Source: UBA2387 sp019454665 (GTDB lineage: Bacteria > Armatimonadota > Fimbriimonadia > Fimbriimonadales > Fimbriimonadaceae). Taken from it: DNA of 64,000 nucleotides. Below, one piece after another: positions 1 to 11,002 of this stretch. The translations under genes were made by a program, and so were the position numbers. The notes under the pieces are model-generated. The model saw only the letters and a program-made list of their open reading frames with translations, was not told the origin of the DNA and did no database searches. Where the stretch lies: positions 1 through 64,000 of the forward strand of contig BTVX01000011.1 in NCBI GenBank assembly GCA_045862995.1, written 5' to 3'. Positions within the stretch are counted from its first letter, which is position 1; the number at the start of each line of letters is the position of its first letter.

Positions 1-18
1 TCCTGCGTCACGCTGAGC

Positions 19-43
19 CCTTGGGCGACGCAGTCGCCCAAGG
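19..43. repeat. Perfect 11-bp hairpin
   Basis: CCTTGGGCGAC at 19-29 is exactly complementary to 33-43, with a three-base loop. Flanking bases on the minus strand (CGCTTCGACA before, GGCTCAGCGTGACG after) resemble the short palindromic repeats of the TTCGACAGGCTCAG type found scattered in many GC-rich genomes. No T-run follows on either strand, so it is not a standard terminator. The repeat-family link is from memory of such motifs and is tentative. Confidence 0.45.
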
Positions 44-91
44 TGTCGAAGCGGACGGGTCGGCTCGGCCCGACGCAGGGGCACGACGGGG

Positions 92-279
92 CGGGGGTGC
101 CACGGTCTGACCGGGCCCGAATACAATCCGCTCACCGACAAGGCCCCTGCCCGGCAGACCGTGACCTTCGGAGCGACCTAGCCTCGGCGATGGTCAACCC
201 ACGGCTGGCACGGTCTGGCGGCAAGAAAGGCCCTGGTCGGGCGAAGCCAAGACGAGCCGCGCAGACCGTGGCACCCCCG
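92..279. ncRNA. Candidate structured RNA, long rod with nested stems
   Basis: Bases 92-109 and 262-279 form a perfect 18-bp stem. Inside it, 151-163 pairs with 209-221 (12 of 13 pairs, one G-G mismatch), and 135-139 can pair with 236-240. The two arms between the outer and inner stems are almost equal (about 41 and 40 bases), so the whole folds as a rod of about 188 nt with a large internal loop. Length and shape recall 6S RNA, but no 6S, SRP, tmRNA or RNase P signature was recognised. The motif CACGGTCTG and its complement occur four times, so an intergenic palindromic repeat is the main alternative. Strand is undetermined. Bases 280-367 show nothing further. Confidence 0.35.
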
Positions 280-367
280 AGCACTCCTAGTCCGACCCCG
301 GGAACGACTTGCCTACCACCTGCAAACCACATGCGGACCACTTGCCAACGCCCGCCTGGCAGTGGGG

Positions 368-1762
368 CTACGCCTCAGTGGCCAGCTTGTACAGGATGTG
401 CGCGTAGATGCGGCTCATCTTGAACAAGTGCTCGACCTTCAGCCGCTCGTCGTTCTCGTGCGCGGGGCCGTCGCCGTCCCAACCCGTCCCGATGCTCACC
501 GTATTGGGTACGGCGCGCGCGTAGGTGCCGCCGCCCATCACGCCCGGCACCTGCCCCGGCCCGAGTTCCTCTTCGGCCACGGCCACGATCGTCCGCACCA
601 ACGGATGATCGAGCGGGAAGTAGAGCGGCGGGCTGTCGGTGAACTGGACCATCTCGAATCCGCACTTGCGCGCGGCCAGCGAGGCCTCCGCCATCTGGCG
701 GATCTGCTCGCCCGAGAACTTGACGGGATAGCGGATGTTGAACAGCAGTTCGACCTGGTCGGCGATGGTCGAAACGATGCCCAAGTTGCACGTCAGGTCG
801 CGGCTCACGTCGTCGCTGACCGAGATGCCGAGTCCGTTGCCGCCGATGTGGGCCAGCTCGAACAGTTCGCTGTAGAACGCCCGGTCGGCCAGCGGCGCGA
901 GGCTGAGCAGGAAGCGGAACGCGCGGATCGCGGCGGAATCGCCCCGGTAGGGCACCGAGCCGTGGGCGGCTTTACCGATGGCCTCGACCACCAGGTCGTC
1001 GCCTTCCCAGCGCCACTCGACGTTGCGGTCCCACGCATCGGCGAGGGCGGCCTCGACCTCGGCCCGCGCTTCGGCGGAAACGCTCACGCGAGCGTTGCAG
1101 CGATCAATGACGATGTTGGGGCGTTGCCCGCCTTCCACCGAACGCAACGCGAACCCGCCCGTCGGCAGCGTGCCGCGCACCACGATGTTGGCGATGCCCT
1201 TCTCGGCGTGGTAGAGCGGCCACCCCGAGTCGGGCGCGACCCCGAACGTGGGCGGCTCTTCGGTCTGGTTGTACCGTTCGACGCACTTGAAGCCGGATTC
1301 CTCGTTGCAGCCGAACACCAGCCGGACGCGCGCGCCGAGTTCGGGGAAGCACTCCTTGATCGCCCGGGCGGCGTAGGCTGCGGCCATCGTCGGACCCTTG
1401 TCGTCCTCCGCGCCGCGGCAATAGATGTAGCCTTCGTCGATCTCTGCGCCGAACGGCTCGTGCTTCCAGCCCGGACCCACGGGCACCACGTCCAGGTGGC
1501 CCAGCGAGACGATGAGCTTTTCGCCGCTGCCGAACTCGGCCCACCCGCAGTAGCCTTCGAGGTCCTTGGTGCGGAACCCCCACGACTCGGTCATTTGGAG
1601 CGCGAGGTCGAGGGCGCGCCGGTTCTCTGCGCCGAAAGGCGCGTTGGGCTCGGCGGGCCCTTCGATGGAAGGGATGCGGAGCATCGCGAGCGTGTCGTTC
1701 AGGAGTTCGGATTCGTGGTCGCGCAACCATGCGCGCAAGCGGTCGAGGTCGGGGGCCGACAT
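368..1762 (-). CDS. M20 family dipeptidase (PepV-like)
   Basis: A 464-residue zinc-dependent metallopeptidase of family M20, expected to cleave dipeptides in the cytoplasm; there is no signal peptide. Metal-site motifs are all present: H89-x-D91 in GHLDVVP, the bridging D120 in GAEDDKGP, the catalytic and metal-binding pair E154-E155 in NEESG, D178 in APDSG, and a late His in GPAHENDE. The length matches PepV/peptidase V. The ATG at 1762 has no Shine-Dalgarno sequence but TAACCT lies seven bases upstream, fitting a leaderless transcript. It diverges from galK across 66 bp. Exact substrate is not deducible. Confidence 0.85.
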   Translation of the reverse strand: MSAPDLDRLRAWLRDHESELLNDTLAMLRIPSIEGPAEPNAPFGAENRRALDLALQMTESWGFRTKDLEGYCGWAEFGSGEKLIVSLGHLDVVPVGPGWKHEPFGAEIDEGYIYCRGAEDDKGPTMAAAYAARAIKECFPELGARVRLVFGCNEESGFKCVERYNQTEEPPTFGVAPDSGWPLYHAEKGIANIVVRGTLPTGGFALRSVEGGQRPNIVIDRCNARVSVSAEARAEVEAALADAWDRNVEWRWEGDDLVVEAIGKAAHGSVPYRGDSAAIRAFRFLLSLAPLADRAFYSELFELAHIGGNGLGISVSDDVSRDLTCNLGIVSTIADQVELLFNIRYPVKFSGEQIRQMAEASLAARKCGFEMVQFTDSPPLYFPLDHPLVRTIVAVAEEELGPGQVPGVMGGGTYARAVPNTVSIGTGWDGDGPAHENDERLKVEHLFKMSRIYAHILYKLATEA

Positions 1763-1769
1763 GGCTTGG

Positions 1770-1775
1770 AGGTTA
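1770..1775 (-). promoter_or_regulatory. -10 box TAACCT of the M20 peptidase gene
   Basis: TAACCT on the minus strand ends seven bases before the ATG at 1762, which puts the expected transcription start at or next to the start codon. No -35 was recognised. Confidence 0.4.
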
Positions 1776-1828
1776 CCTGCTGCTCGGCGGCCCCGCAGGG
1801 CCGGGCGGCTTGGGGTATGAAGGAGCCC

Positions 1829-2965
1829 ATGTCCGCCGAAGTCGTTCGCCGTTTGTTTGCCGAGCGGTTTGGCGGCCCTGCCGAGGTGGTCGTGCGGGCG
1901 CCTGGGCGGGTCAACCTCATCGGCGAGCACACCGATTACAACGGCGGCTTCGTTTTCCCCGCCGCCATCGACCGCACGATCTCGGTTGCGGCGAGACGCA
2001 CCGGCGGCCGAAGCTGTTTGGTCTCGGACGCCCTCGGCGAATCGGACGCCTTCGATGCCGCCACGGTCGCGCCCGGAACCGTCGCCGGGTGGACTCGGTA
2101 CGCCGCCGGCATGGCTTGGGCCCTTCGAGACGACGGCACGTTGCCCGACATCGAAGCCGTGGTCGCCAGCGACCTGCCGATGGGCAGCGGGCTGAGCAGC
2201 AGCGCCGCGATCGAGATGGCGTTCGGCGTGGTGTGGAACACCCTGGCCGGGCTGGGCATGGACAACAAGACCCTGGCCCAACGCGCCCACCGCTGTGAAA
2301 CCAAGTTTGTCGGCCTGAACTGCGGGATCATGGACATGATGGCGAGCGCTCTGGGCCGCGAAGGGTGCGCGATGTTCCTCGACACGCGTTCGTTGGAGGT
2401 CTCGTACGCGCCCCTGCCCGAAGGAACGGCGATCGTGCTGTGCGACACCAAGACCCCGCGCGAACTGGCTGGCTCGGCTTACAACGACCGGCGGGCGACG
2501 TGCGAAGCGGCCGCCGCCAAACTGCGTGTGCCTTCGCTTCGCGAGCTGTCGCTGGAGCGCTTGATCGCCGTGCGCGAGACGCTCACCGACACGGAGTTTC
2601 GCCGCGCCTACCACGTGGTCACCGAAGACCAGCGCTCGCTCCAGTTCGCCGAGGCCCTGCGCCGGGGCCAGACGTGGCGGATCGGCACCCTGATGCGCGG
2701 GAGCCACGACAGCCTGCGGCTCGATTACGAGGTCACCAGCCCCGCGCTCGACGCCATGGCCGAGGCCGCCTGGAGCGCTCCGGGTTGCATCGGCGCACGC
2801 ATGACCGGGGCTGGGTTCGGCGGCGCGTGCGTCGCGCTCGTCGAGCAAGGGCGCTTCGCCGAGTTCGCGGAAGCCACGCGCGACGCCTACGTGCAAGCGA
2901 CGGGCGTCGAGCCCGAAATCTGGGCGTGCCAAGCCGTGGAGGGCGCACGGGTGGAGCCCTCTTGA
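1829..2965 (+). CDS. galK: Galactokinase
   Basis: A 378-residue GHMP-family sugar kinase that phosphorylates galactose at C1 with ATP, the entry step of the Leloir pathway. The galactokinase signature GRVNLIGEHTDYN is at residues 26-38, the phosphate-binding GHMP loop LPMGSGLSSSAA at 116-127, and the C-terminal glycine-rich motif MTGAGFGGACV is intact. The chosen ATG gives an N-terminus aligning with other GalK proteins and follows AAGGAG, though only three bases away; an in-frame ATG at 1817 is the alternative. It overlaps the next gene by a TTGA junction, implying co-translation with the transporter. Confidence 0.93.
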   Translation: MSAEVVRRLFAERFGGPAEVVVRAPGRVNLIGEHTDYNGGFVFPAAIDRTISVAARRTGGRSCLVSDALGESDAFDAATVAPGTVAGWTRYAAGMAWALRDDGTLPDIEAVVASDLPMGSGLSSSAAIEMAFGVVWNTLAGLGMDNKTLAQRAHRCETKFVGLNCGIMDMMASALGREGCAMFLDTRSLEVSYAPLPEGTAIVLCDTKTPRELAGSAYNDRRATCEAAAAKLRVPSLRELSLERLIAVRETLTDTEFRRAYHVVTEDQRSLQFAEALRRGQTWRIGTLMRGSHDSLRLDYEVTSPALDAMAEAAWSAPGCIGARMTGAGFGGACVALVEQGRFAEFAEATRDAYVQATGVEPEIWACQAVEGARVEPS

Positions 2966-4140
2966 GCCAAACGCCCACCGAGAAAGACCGGCTCGACCTG
3001 CTTCGGGATTGGAAGCTGTTCACGGCCCTGACGTTCCTGTACTCGTTCGGATTTGCGGTCTACAACGGGGTCTATCAGAACTTTCTGCGCGACGACTTGG
3101 CCATCCAACCGCTGCAGGCGGGCGCACTGGAGTCGTTCCGCGAGATTCCCGGGTTGTTGGCCGCCTTGCTGGCGGGGACGCTGGTGGCGCTCGCCGAGGC
3201 GCGGGTCGCGGTTTTGGGCCTTGCCGTGATGGGGATCGGCATCGCCATCACGGGTCGGTTTCTAGAGTTCTGGCCGCAGGTGGCCGTCTCGGTGCTGTGG
3301 TCGGTGGGCTTTCACGTCTGGGCCACGGTGTCGCCGGCGATCACGTTGACCTTGGCCAAGGGCGCGGACGGAGGCTCGCACCTCGGGCGGATGGCGGCCG
3401 TGGGCGGCATCGGCAACCTTGCGGCCCTCGGGTTGGCGTACAGCGTGGCGAAGTGGGTCCGCCTACCCTACGAGGCGTACTTCGTCGTCGGCGGCCTGGC
3501 GATCGTCGCGGGCGCCTCGCTCGGGTTGCGGCTCTCCCACCACGCCAGCGGCAGCAAGCGGCGGGAGCGGTTCTTGTGGCGGCGCGAGTACGGCCTGTAC
3601 TACTGGCTGACGTTTCTCGATGGGTGCCGCCGACAGGTGGTCGGCACGTTTGCCGCGCTCACGCTGATCCTCGTTTACAAGGTCCCGCTGGAGACCATGC
3701 TCGGTCTACAGTTGGTTTCCACGGTGGCGGCCATCGTGGCGGCTCCTCGGGTGGGGAGGTTGTTCGACCGCATCGGCGAGCGCAAGCCGCTGACGTGGTA
3801 TGCCGTGCTTCTCGTTGTGATTTTCCTCGGATATGCGTTGATCCCGAACCGCGAGGTGCTGTGCTTCCTGTTCGTGGTGGACCGGGTGGCGTTCACGTTC
3901 GGTGTCGGGTTCAACACGTTTCTGCACCGTATCGTGCGGCCGGGCGAGTTCACGCCATCGGCGGCGATGGGCGTCACGATGAACCACGTGGCTGCGGTCA
4001 CCGTGCCCGTGCTGGGCGCGTGGCTTTGGCAGTTGCAAAAGGCGTACCAGTTGCCGTTTGTCATCGGCATCGGCGTGGCCCTGCTCTCGCTGTGGGCGAC
4101 GCAACGGATTCCCGACCGGCCCGCCGAAACTGCTGCTTAG
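2962..4140 (+). CDS. MFS transporter, probably sugar uptake
   Basis: A 392-residue polytopic membrane protein with about twelve hydrophobic segments, typical of the major facilitator superfamily. The TTG start lies inside the galK stop codon (TTGA) and is preceded by GGTGGAG at good spacing, so the start is well supported. Coupling to galactokinase suggests it imports galactose or a galactoside, which is inference from context; no substrate motif was seen. It ends four bases before the convergent glycoside hydrolase gene. Confidence 0.75.
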   Translation: MSQTPTEKDRLDLLRDWKLFTALTFLYSFGFAVYNGVYQNFLRDDLAIQPLQAGALESFREIPGLLAALLAGTLVALAEARVAVLGLAVMGIGIAITGRFLEFWPQVAVSVLWSVGFHVWATVSPAITLTLAKGADGGSHLGRMAAVGGIGNLAALGLAYSVAKWVRLPYEAYFVVGGLAIVAGASLGLRLSHHASGSKRRERFLWRREYGLYYWLTFLDGCRRQVVGTFAALTLILVYKVPLETMLGLQLVSTVAAIVAAPRVGRLFDRIGERKPLTWYAVLLVVIFLGYALIPNREVLCFLFVVDRVAFTFGVGFNTFLHRIVRPGEFTPSAAMGVTMNHVAAVTVPVLGAWLWQLQKAYQLPFVIGIGVALLSLWATQRIPDRPAETAA

Positions 4141-4144
4141 GAGG

Positions 4145-6121
4145 TCACTCCTCGCCCTTTCGGATCAGAACGGCCTCGTCGGCCTTCAGGTCGTCCAGCG
4201 TCAGGCGCGCCCCCTTGGCCAGCCGGTGCCAGTTCTTGCGGACGAGCCCGGTGTCCAAGTCGGTCCGCTGAACCTGATAAGTCCCTGCCGCCAAGGGTAG
4301 GGGCCCGAGCACGGCGCGTGCCGTGCCCGGCATGGCCTTGACCCGCGCGAGCATCCAGTCGCTCTCGGCCAACGCCCGCACCCGAGCCGCCTGACCGAGT
4401 CCCGGGATGCGGATTTGGCTGACCACGACCCAGTCCGCGCCGGTGTTGCGGAGTTCGATGTGGTTGGCGCCCGCCTCGAACGGGACGACGATCACCTCGC
4501 GCACGCGGCGATCGCCCGCCCCGCCCCGAAACGCCCGCTGCTCGTAGAGCTTGCCGTTGACGTAGACGCCGATGTTCGCCCCGCCCGCCGAAATCTGGCC
4601 CAACTGGATCTGGGCCTCGCCCGCCATATCGGCCCGGAAACGCAGCGACAGGGGCCCAGGGAACATCGCCGAGTTGTTCGAGCGCGAGGACTGGAAGTAC
4701 GAGGACATCGTCCCGTGTTTGCCCGAGACCACGTCCTGCGGCAGGTTCAATTCGGTCGTCTTGGAGGGTGCCCAACCTAGCCCCGGGGCGAACACGAGGT
4801 CGGTCTTGCCGGGGCTTTCGATGGGCAGCGCCACCGGCTTGGCCGAGGCGTGTTCCCAAAGTTCTGCCGCCGCGAATACATCGGCGGCGATGCGGTACTC
4901 CGAGTACAGGTCGCGCTGGGCTTGAAGGCGATCCCAGAACCAGTATTGGCCCGCGCCACCCTGGTTGGCGAGCGCCGCCGCCCAGATGCCGTCGCGGATC
5001 CCCCCGCGTTCGCCGCCGGCCAAAGGCGCGGCGCCCGCCCCTCCGAACTCGCCGAAGAACAGCGGCTTGTCGCCGGGTTGGTGTTCGCCCGCGATGGCCG
5101 CCTCGATGTCGGGCGGGTAGGTGTGCGGCTGGTAGAAGTCCATCTTCTCCCACAGCTTTTCGCGTTCCATCGGGCTGCTCGTGGTCACGAGGTGCCGATA
5201 GGGGTCGAGCGAGCGGATGAAGTCGGCCATCTCGCCGTGCCACGCTTCGATGGTGTCCCACCGGTCGGCGTAGCGCGCCTCGACCCACTCGACCTCGTTG
5301 AACAGCTCCCAGGCCATGACGGCGGGCGAGTGCCCCCATCGGGCGACCGCGTAGCGCAGCCAACGCTTGGCCCGTTGCTTGGCTTCGGCGTTCGTGAAGA
5401 ACTCGGTGGGCGATTCTAGGAAGCCGCCGTTGGCCTTGTTCCACGGGTTTTCCGACCAGTTGGGGTTCACTCGGGTGGTCCATTGACCGTGGTGGAACAG
5501 GACGAACTGCGTTCGGACGCCCGCCCGCTCGCACGCCGCGATGAGCGCGTCCCACCGGTGGATGGGGTCGAACCAAAACACGTCGCGCGCGGCCTCGAGG
5601 TCGCCGACCTTCCACCACGGGTTTTTGCCGTCCCAGTGGCACGCCCAGATGCGCGTCCAGTTGCCGCCGCTCTTGCCGAGCAACGCGATCTGCTCGGTGA
5701 GTTCCATCTGGTTGGGGCCCTGCCAGCCGATGTTGTGGCCGATGGGATAGTAGCCGCCGCCGTTGTCGAGGACGAACCGGTTGGCCGCCTTGGGGTGCCG
5801 CCGCACAAAGCCCTCGTCCGAGTTGGGGTTCAGGGTCACGCGGGCGAACTTCTCGGCCACCACCTTGCCGTTGTGAAGGGCCGTGGCCTCCCACGTGCCG
5901 CCGGTGTTGGCCCGGAGCACGGCTTTCCATTGACCGTCGGCATCGTAGTAGGCCAAGCGTTCCTCGGTTTTGGCGCCCTGCACGAACCGGACGCGCACAT
6001 CGTTGGCGTCGGGGTCGAACGGGTTGCCCTGCACCGTGAGCGGGAAGGCGACGGTGGCGGGGCCGAACCCGGTCGGCGCCCCTGGTCCCATGGCGAGCGA
6101 AAGCGCGATCGTCCACAACAT
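4145..6121 (-). CDS. Secreted glycoside hydrolase, DUF5060 plus TIM-barrel (GH5-like)
   Basis: A 658-residue exported protein with a short hydrophobic leader (residues 1-11). Residues about 22-100 look like the beta-sandwich DUF5060 domain, followed by a clan GH-A barrel starting near 116. The acid/base is probably E276 in WELFNEVEW, where the Asn-Glu pair is typical of clan A, and the nucleophile E358 in FFGEFGG. The C-terminal 250 residues look like beta-rich accessory modules. The ATG at 6121 has GAGGAG about 12 bases upstream, rather far. It faces the galactose kinase/transporter pair tail to tail, so it may release sugars for them, but the target polysaccharide is unknown. Confidence 0.8.
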   Translation of the reverse strand: MLWTIALSLAMGPGAPTGFGPATVAFPLTVQGNPFDPDANDVRVRFVQGAKTEERLAYYDADGQWKAVLRANTGGTWEATALHNGKVVAEKFARVTLNPNSDEGFVRRHPKAANRFVLDNGGGYYPIGHNIGWQGPNQMELTEQIALLGKSGGNWTRIWACHWDGKNPWWKVGDLEAARDVFWFDPIHRWDALIAACERAGVRTQFVLFHHGQWTTRVNPNWSENPWNKANGGFLESPTEFFTNAEAKQRAKRWLRYAVARWGHSPAVMAWELFNEVEWVEARYADRWDTIEAWHGEMADFIRSLDPYRHLVTTSSPMEREKLWEKMDFYQPHTYPPDIEAAIAGEHQPGDKPLFFGEFGGAGAAPLAGGERGGIRDGIWAAALANQGGAGQYWFWDRLQAQRDLYSEYRIAADVFAAAELWEHASAKPVALPIESPGKTDLVFAPGLGWAPSKTTELNLPQDVVSGKHGTMSSYFQSSRSNNSAMFPGPLSLRFRADMAGEAQIQLGQISAGGANIGVYVNGKLYEQRAFRGGAGDRRVREVIVVPFEAGANHIELRNTGADWVVVSQIRIPGLGQAARVRALAESDWMLARVKAMPGTARAVLGPLPLAAGTYQVQRTDLDTGLVRKNWHRLAKGARLTLDDLKADEAVLIRKGEE

Positions 6122-6219
6122 CGGCGTTGATAACTCCTCGTTCGGAGGTTACACGCCGGGCGATCGGCATTGCCACGATTTACGCGGATATCCCGGGTGG
6201 GACGAGCGGTTCTCGGTGG

Positions 6220-8130
<1,911 letters not shown>

Positions 8131-8190
8131 GGTTACCGATTGTGCAGGATCGGAAGGCCTCCGGGCGGGTCCAAGGAGGATCGGCGGCGC

Positions 8191-8196
8191 TACAAT
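8191..8196 (+). promoter_or_regulatory. -10 box TACAAT of pabA/trpG
   Basis: TACAAT ends six bases before the ATG at 8203, placing the expected +1 on the A of the start codon. An AGGAGG-like run (8174-8180) lies too far upstream (over 20 bases) to act as ribosome site. Confidence 0.55.
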
Positions 8197-8202
8197 CTCC
8201 GC

Positions 8203-8799
8203 ATGATTCTGGTGGTCGACAATTACGACAGCTTCACCTACAACCTCGTCCAGTATCTGGGCCAGTGTGGGGCGGAGGTCGTGGTGCGCCGGAACGACGC
8301 CATCGGGATGGACGAGATCGAGGGGATGAGGCCGGCAGGCATCCTGCTGAGCCCAGGGCCCTGCACTCCCAACGAATCCGGGGTCTGCCTCGACGTGCTC
8401 GGTGTAGCGTTGAACGGGGGCCTGAAGGGCATCCCGATCTTCGGCGTCTGCCTGGGGTGCCAGGCGATGGGTCAGAAAGGCGGCGGCGTGGTGGGGCGCG
8501 CGCGCAAGGTGATGCACGGCAAGGCGTCACCCGTGCGGCACGATGGCAAGGGCGTCTTTGCGGGCGTTCGCAATCCGTTCTCGGCGATTCGTTACCACTC
8601 CCTGGTGGTTGATCGCGACCGAGTCCCGCCCGACTTCGACGTCACGGCGACTTCGGAGGACGACGGGGAGATCATGGGCCTTCGGCACCGGAGCCTGCCC
8701 ATCGAGGGCGTGCAGTTCCACCCGGAATCGGTGTTGACCGAGGACGGGTTCCGCATCGTGCAGAACTTTGTGGATTCGACGCGTGTGGTCGCGCGGTAA
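8203..8799 (+). CDS. pabA: Glutamine amidotransferase, anthranilate/para-aminobenzoate synthase component II
   Basis: A 198-residue class I glutamine amidotransferase that hydrolyses glutamine and passes ammonia to a chorismate-using partner. The opening MILVVDNYDSFTYNLVQYLG is the classic TrpG/PabA start; the nucleophile Cys sits in FGVCLGCQA and the His-Glu pair in VQFHPES. No trpE or pabB is nearby, so whether it serves tryptophan, folate or both cannot be decided; the stand-alone position is common for dual-use proteins. A putative -10 box six bases before the ATG suggests a leaderless mRNA. The stop codon is one base from the tRNA-Ser gene, which reads the other way. Confidence 0.87.
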   Translation: MILVVDNYDSFTYNLVQYLGQCGAEVVVRRNDAIGMDEIEGMRPAGILLSPGPCTPNESGVCLDVLGVALNGGLKGIPIFGVCLGCQAMGQKGGGVVGRARKVMHGKASPVRHDGKGVFAGVRNPFSAIRYHSLVVDRDRVPPDFDVTATSEDDGEIMGLRHRSLPIEGVQFHPESVLTEDGFRIVQNFVDSTRVVAR

Positions 8800-8800
8800 G

Positions 8801-8888
8801 TGGCGGAGAGGGTGGGATTCGAACCCACGGAGGCTTTCACCTCACCGCATTTCGAGTGCGGCGCACTAGACCACTATGCGACCTCTCC
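8801..8888 (-). tRNA. tRNA-Ser (anticodon CGA)
   Basis: Reads on the minus strand from GGAGAGG at 8888 to an encoded GCCA at 8801. The acceptor stem GGAGAGG/CCTCTCC is perfect, the anticodon stem CCGCA/TGCGG holds the loop CTCGAAA (anticodon CGA, codon UCG), a long variable arm GAGG-TGAAAG-CCTC marks a class II serine tRNA, and the T arm GTGGGTTCGAATCCCAC is complete. A CATAAT box at 8905-8910 could be its -10 and overlaps the stop codon of the gene behind it. Confidence 0.97.
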
Positions 8889-8905
8889 GCGTCGAGCGAC
8901 CCACA

Positions 8906-11002
8906 TTATGGCCGAATCGGGCGCGTCAACACTTGGGCCTCTGCCAGCGGGAGCGGGCCCTTCAGTTCGTTGCGCATCGAGACGTAAACCCCTGGTTCCA
9001 GAGGGGCCAGGTCGGCGCGGATGCCCGCCACCGGCGCCACCATCGCCGTCGGGAACCTCGGCGCGATGCGGTTGGCCTCGGCCACTGCGTTGGGCCCCAC
9101 GGTGAACACCACGATGTTCTGAGCGACCTCTTGCGCCGCGGCATGAATGCCCATGGTCATGGGGCTCTCGACCAGCACGGTCGCGCCGAAGTGCGCCACG
9201 CTCGATCCCGCCCATCGCGTGAGTTGATCCCCGTCGAGACGGCTGAAGTCGGCTCGATCTCGCGTGAGCGCCCCGTAGGCGTTCGCCAGCCGGATCGCCA
9301 TGGCCGAGGTGGACTCGCGGAAGTTGTCCACGACCTCGGGAATGGCGGTGGATGTGCTCGCGATTTGCATCTCGGGCGTGCAGACCGCCAGGGCAAAGGG
9401 ATGGAATCCTCGGAAACGCTGAATCGCCTCGTCCAACCGCCGGTGGCCGCGTTCCAGGTCGTCTCGGTTGCCGGTGGCTAGGAACCGCTGAAGGCAAGCG
9501 TCGCTGTAGGCGAGATAGTCGGAGAGGAACCCGGCGTCGTTCCGCACCAGCACGTTGTGGGGCAGGATTTCGGCGTTTGCGACCTGGTCGTTGAGTGCGT
9601 CCAGGATCTGGGAACCCGCCGCCACGGCTTGTTCGAAGCCGAGTTGCCGCCCGGCCTCGATGAGCCGGGCGGCAACGAGCGCGTTGACGTCCAGATAACC
9701 GTCGCCTTTGTACTCGGGTGCGACCAGGGCCGCGGATTCCCGAAGCAGGTGCAAGACGCGCTGCACGTTGGGTTCGCGCAGGACGCGGGGATCGGAGATG
9801 TACGGCAGCATCTGCGGGTTGAGCGTGTGGTCGAGGTTGAGCTTGTGCAGGCCGACGTCCTGAAGGTCCCCCAGGACCTCGTTGAGTCTGGCTGGGCCGA
9901 AGCTCGAGCGCGGGCCGCGTCCCCGATAGCCTTCGAAACCGATCCGGGCGCTGGGCACCAAGCCGTCATGCATGAACCGCTTGAACAAGGTCTCGCATGC
10001 GGCGACCGCGAGTTGGCGGTGGTACGGATCGTCGAGCAGGACGCCGGTCCTTGCGAGCAGTGCTGCCATTTCGGCGTTGACGACGGCCAGTTTGTCGAGT
10101 TCGACGCGCTTCCAATCGTTGCGGGTGGCTTGTCTTCTGAATCCGCCGTCAATCCAATCAACGATCGGCGACCGCAGCGCCGGGTCGAGCGACGCGCTCA
10201 GCGCCTCTTGGTCGCCGGTCAGCAACAGGAACCGCCACGCTTGCACGGCCAGGGGTTGGTAGGCTGGGACGGGCCGTTCGGCGAGCCGGATGGGAAAGCC
10301 CCCGTAGATACCCGCCGCCCGGAACAACGCTTCGCGCACTTCGGCGGCGCTGGGCACCGTGGTCGCGTCTTGAAGCAGCTGACGGACGTCGTTGGCCGTC
10401 TGTTCTCGTTCGGCGGCGACTTCGAGGTCGCCGCGGCGCTTTCGCTCGATGTCGCGCCGAACCGCCTGGAGGTGGCCCCGGATGGAATTCGGGTCGAACG
10501 GCTGTTCGGGGAACTTGCGCCGAACCGAAGTGAACAGCGTCCCGTCGGGTTCGAGAACCCAAGCGTGGTATTCCCATTGCCAGCGGCTGACGGCCCGCGA
10601 GAGCGGATGGAGTGCGTTGGCCCAGTCGGGTCTTTCGTCAATGTCCACGCGCGCGCAGAGGTAATCGCGGTTGAGAAAGACGCGCAACTCGAGATCGTTG
10701 AACACGAACTGGTCGGCCAAGCGGGCGGATCGGCTCCACGCGGCGCCTACGACGACGAGGATGGGGCGATCCAAGCGTCTGGCTTCGGCGAACAGCTCCG
10801 CGTCCAGCTGCCTCCACTTGATCTTCTGGTGGCTCGCCATGCGCAGGTATGGGCTTGCGGACTGGGCGAGTTCGTTGGGCTCGGGCAACGGAATGAGGGG
10901 TCTGAGCGCGAGAATGATGAACGCGGTCGCCACGACGAACGCCAGCGCGGTGGACATCACGCTGAAGCGCAGGTGCTGGTGGACGAGCTTGCGGTGAGGC
11001 AT
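8906..11002 (-). CDS. DUF255 (YyaL-type) thioredoxin-fold protein lacking its CxxC
   Basis: A 698-residue protein with an N-terminal membrane anchor (about residues 15-37) and a DUF255 thioredoxin-like domain followed by an alpha/alpha-toroid-like region. The family frame is clear in SPYLRMASHQKIKW (50-63), EARRLDRPILVV and VDIDERPDW. Where the family has a CHWC redox motif this protein reads GAAWSRSARL (86-95), with no cysteine pair, so it cannot work as a normal thioredoxin. The C-terminal half is divergent. The start codon is preceded by a run of eight C and no ribosome site. Function unknown; the family has been linked to redox or sugar epimerase-like roles without firm proof. Confidence 0.65.
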   Translation of the reverse strand: MPHRKLVHQHLRFSVMSTALAFVVATAFIILALRPLIPLPEPNELAQSASPYLRMASHQKIKWRQLDAELFAEARRLDRPILVVVGAAWSRSARLADQFVFNDLELRVFLNRDYLCARVDIDERPDWANALHPLSRAVSRWQWEYHAWVLEPDGTLFTSVRRKFPEQPFDPNSIRGHLQAVRRDIERKRRGDLEVAAEREQTANDVRQLLQDATTVPSAAEVREALFRAAGIYGGFPIRLAERPVPAYQPLAVQAWRFLLLTGDQEALSASLDPALRSPIVDWIDGGFRRQATRNDWKRVELDKLAVVNAEMAALLARTGVLLDDPYHRQLAVAACETLFKRFMHDGLVPSARIGFEGYRGRGPRSSFGPARLNEVLGDLQDVGLHKLNLDHTLNPQMLPYISDPRVLREPNVQRVLHLLRESAALVAPEYKGDGYLDVNALVAARLIEAGRQLGFEQAVAAGSQILDALNDQVANAEILPHNVLVRNDAGFLSDYLAYSDACLQRFLATGNRDDLERGHRRLDEAIQRFRGFHPFALAVCTPEMQIASTSTAIPEVVDNFRESTSAMAIRLANAYGALTRDRADFSRLDGDQLTRWAGSSVAHFGATVLVESPMTMGIHAAAQEVAQNIVVFTVGPNAVAEANRIAPRFPTAMVAPVAGIRADLAPLEPGVYVSMRNELKGPLPLAEAQVLTRPIRP

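Noticed and set aside
43..423. 126-codon frame in the first 400 bases
   Set aside because: Pro/Arg-rich translation without motifs; overlaps the structured stems and the M20 gene end.
362..2965. Long 867-codon plus-strand frame that includes galK
   Set aside because: Its first 480 codons are the antisense of the M20 peptidase; galK starts at about 1829.
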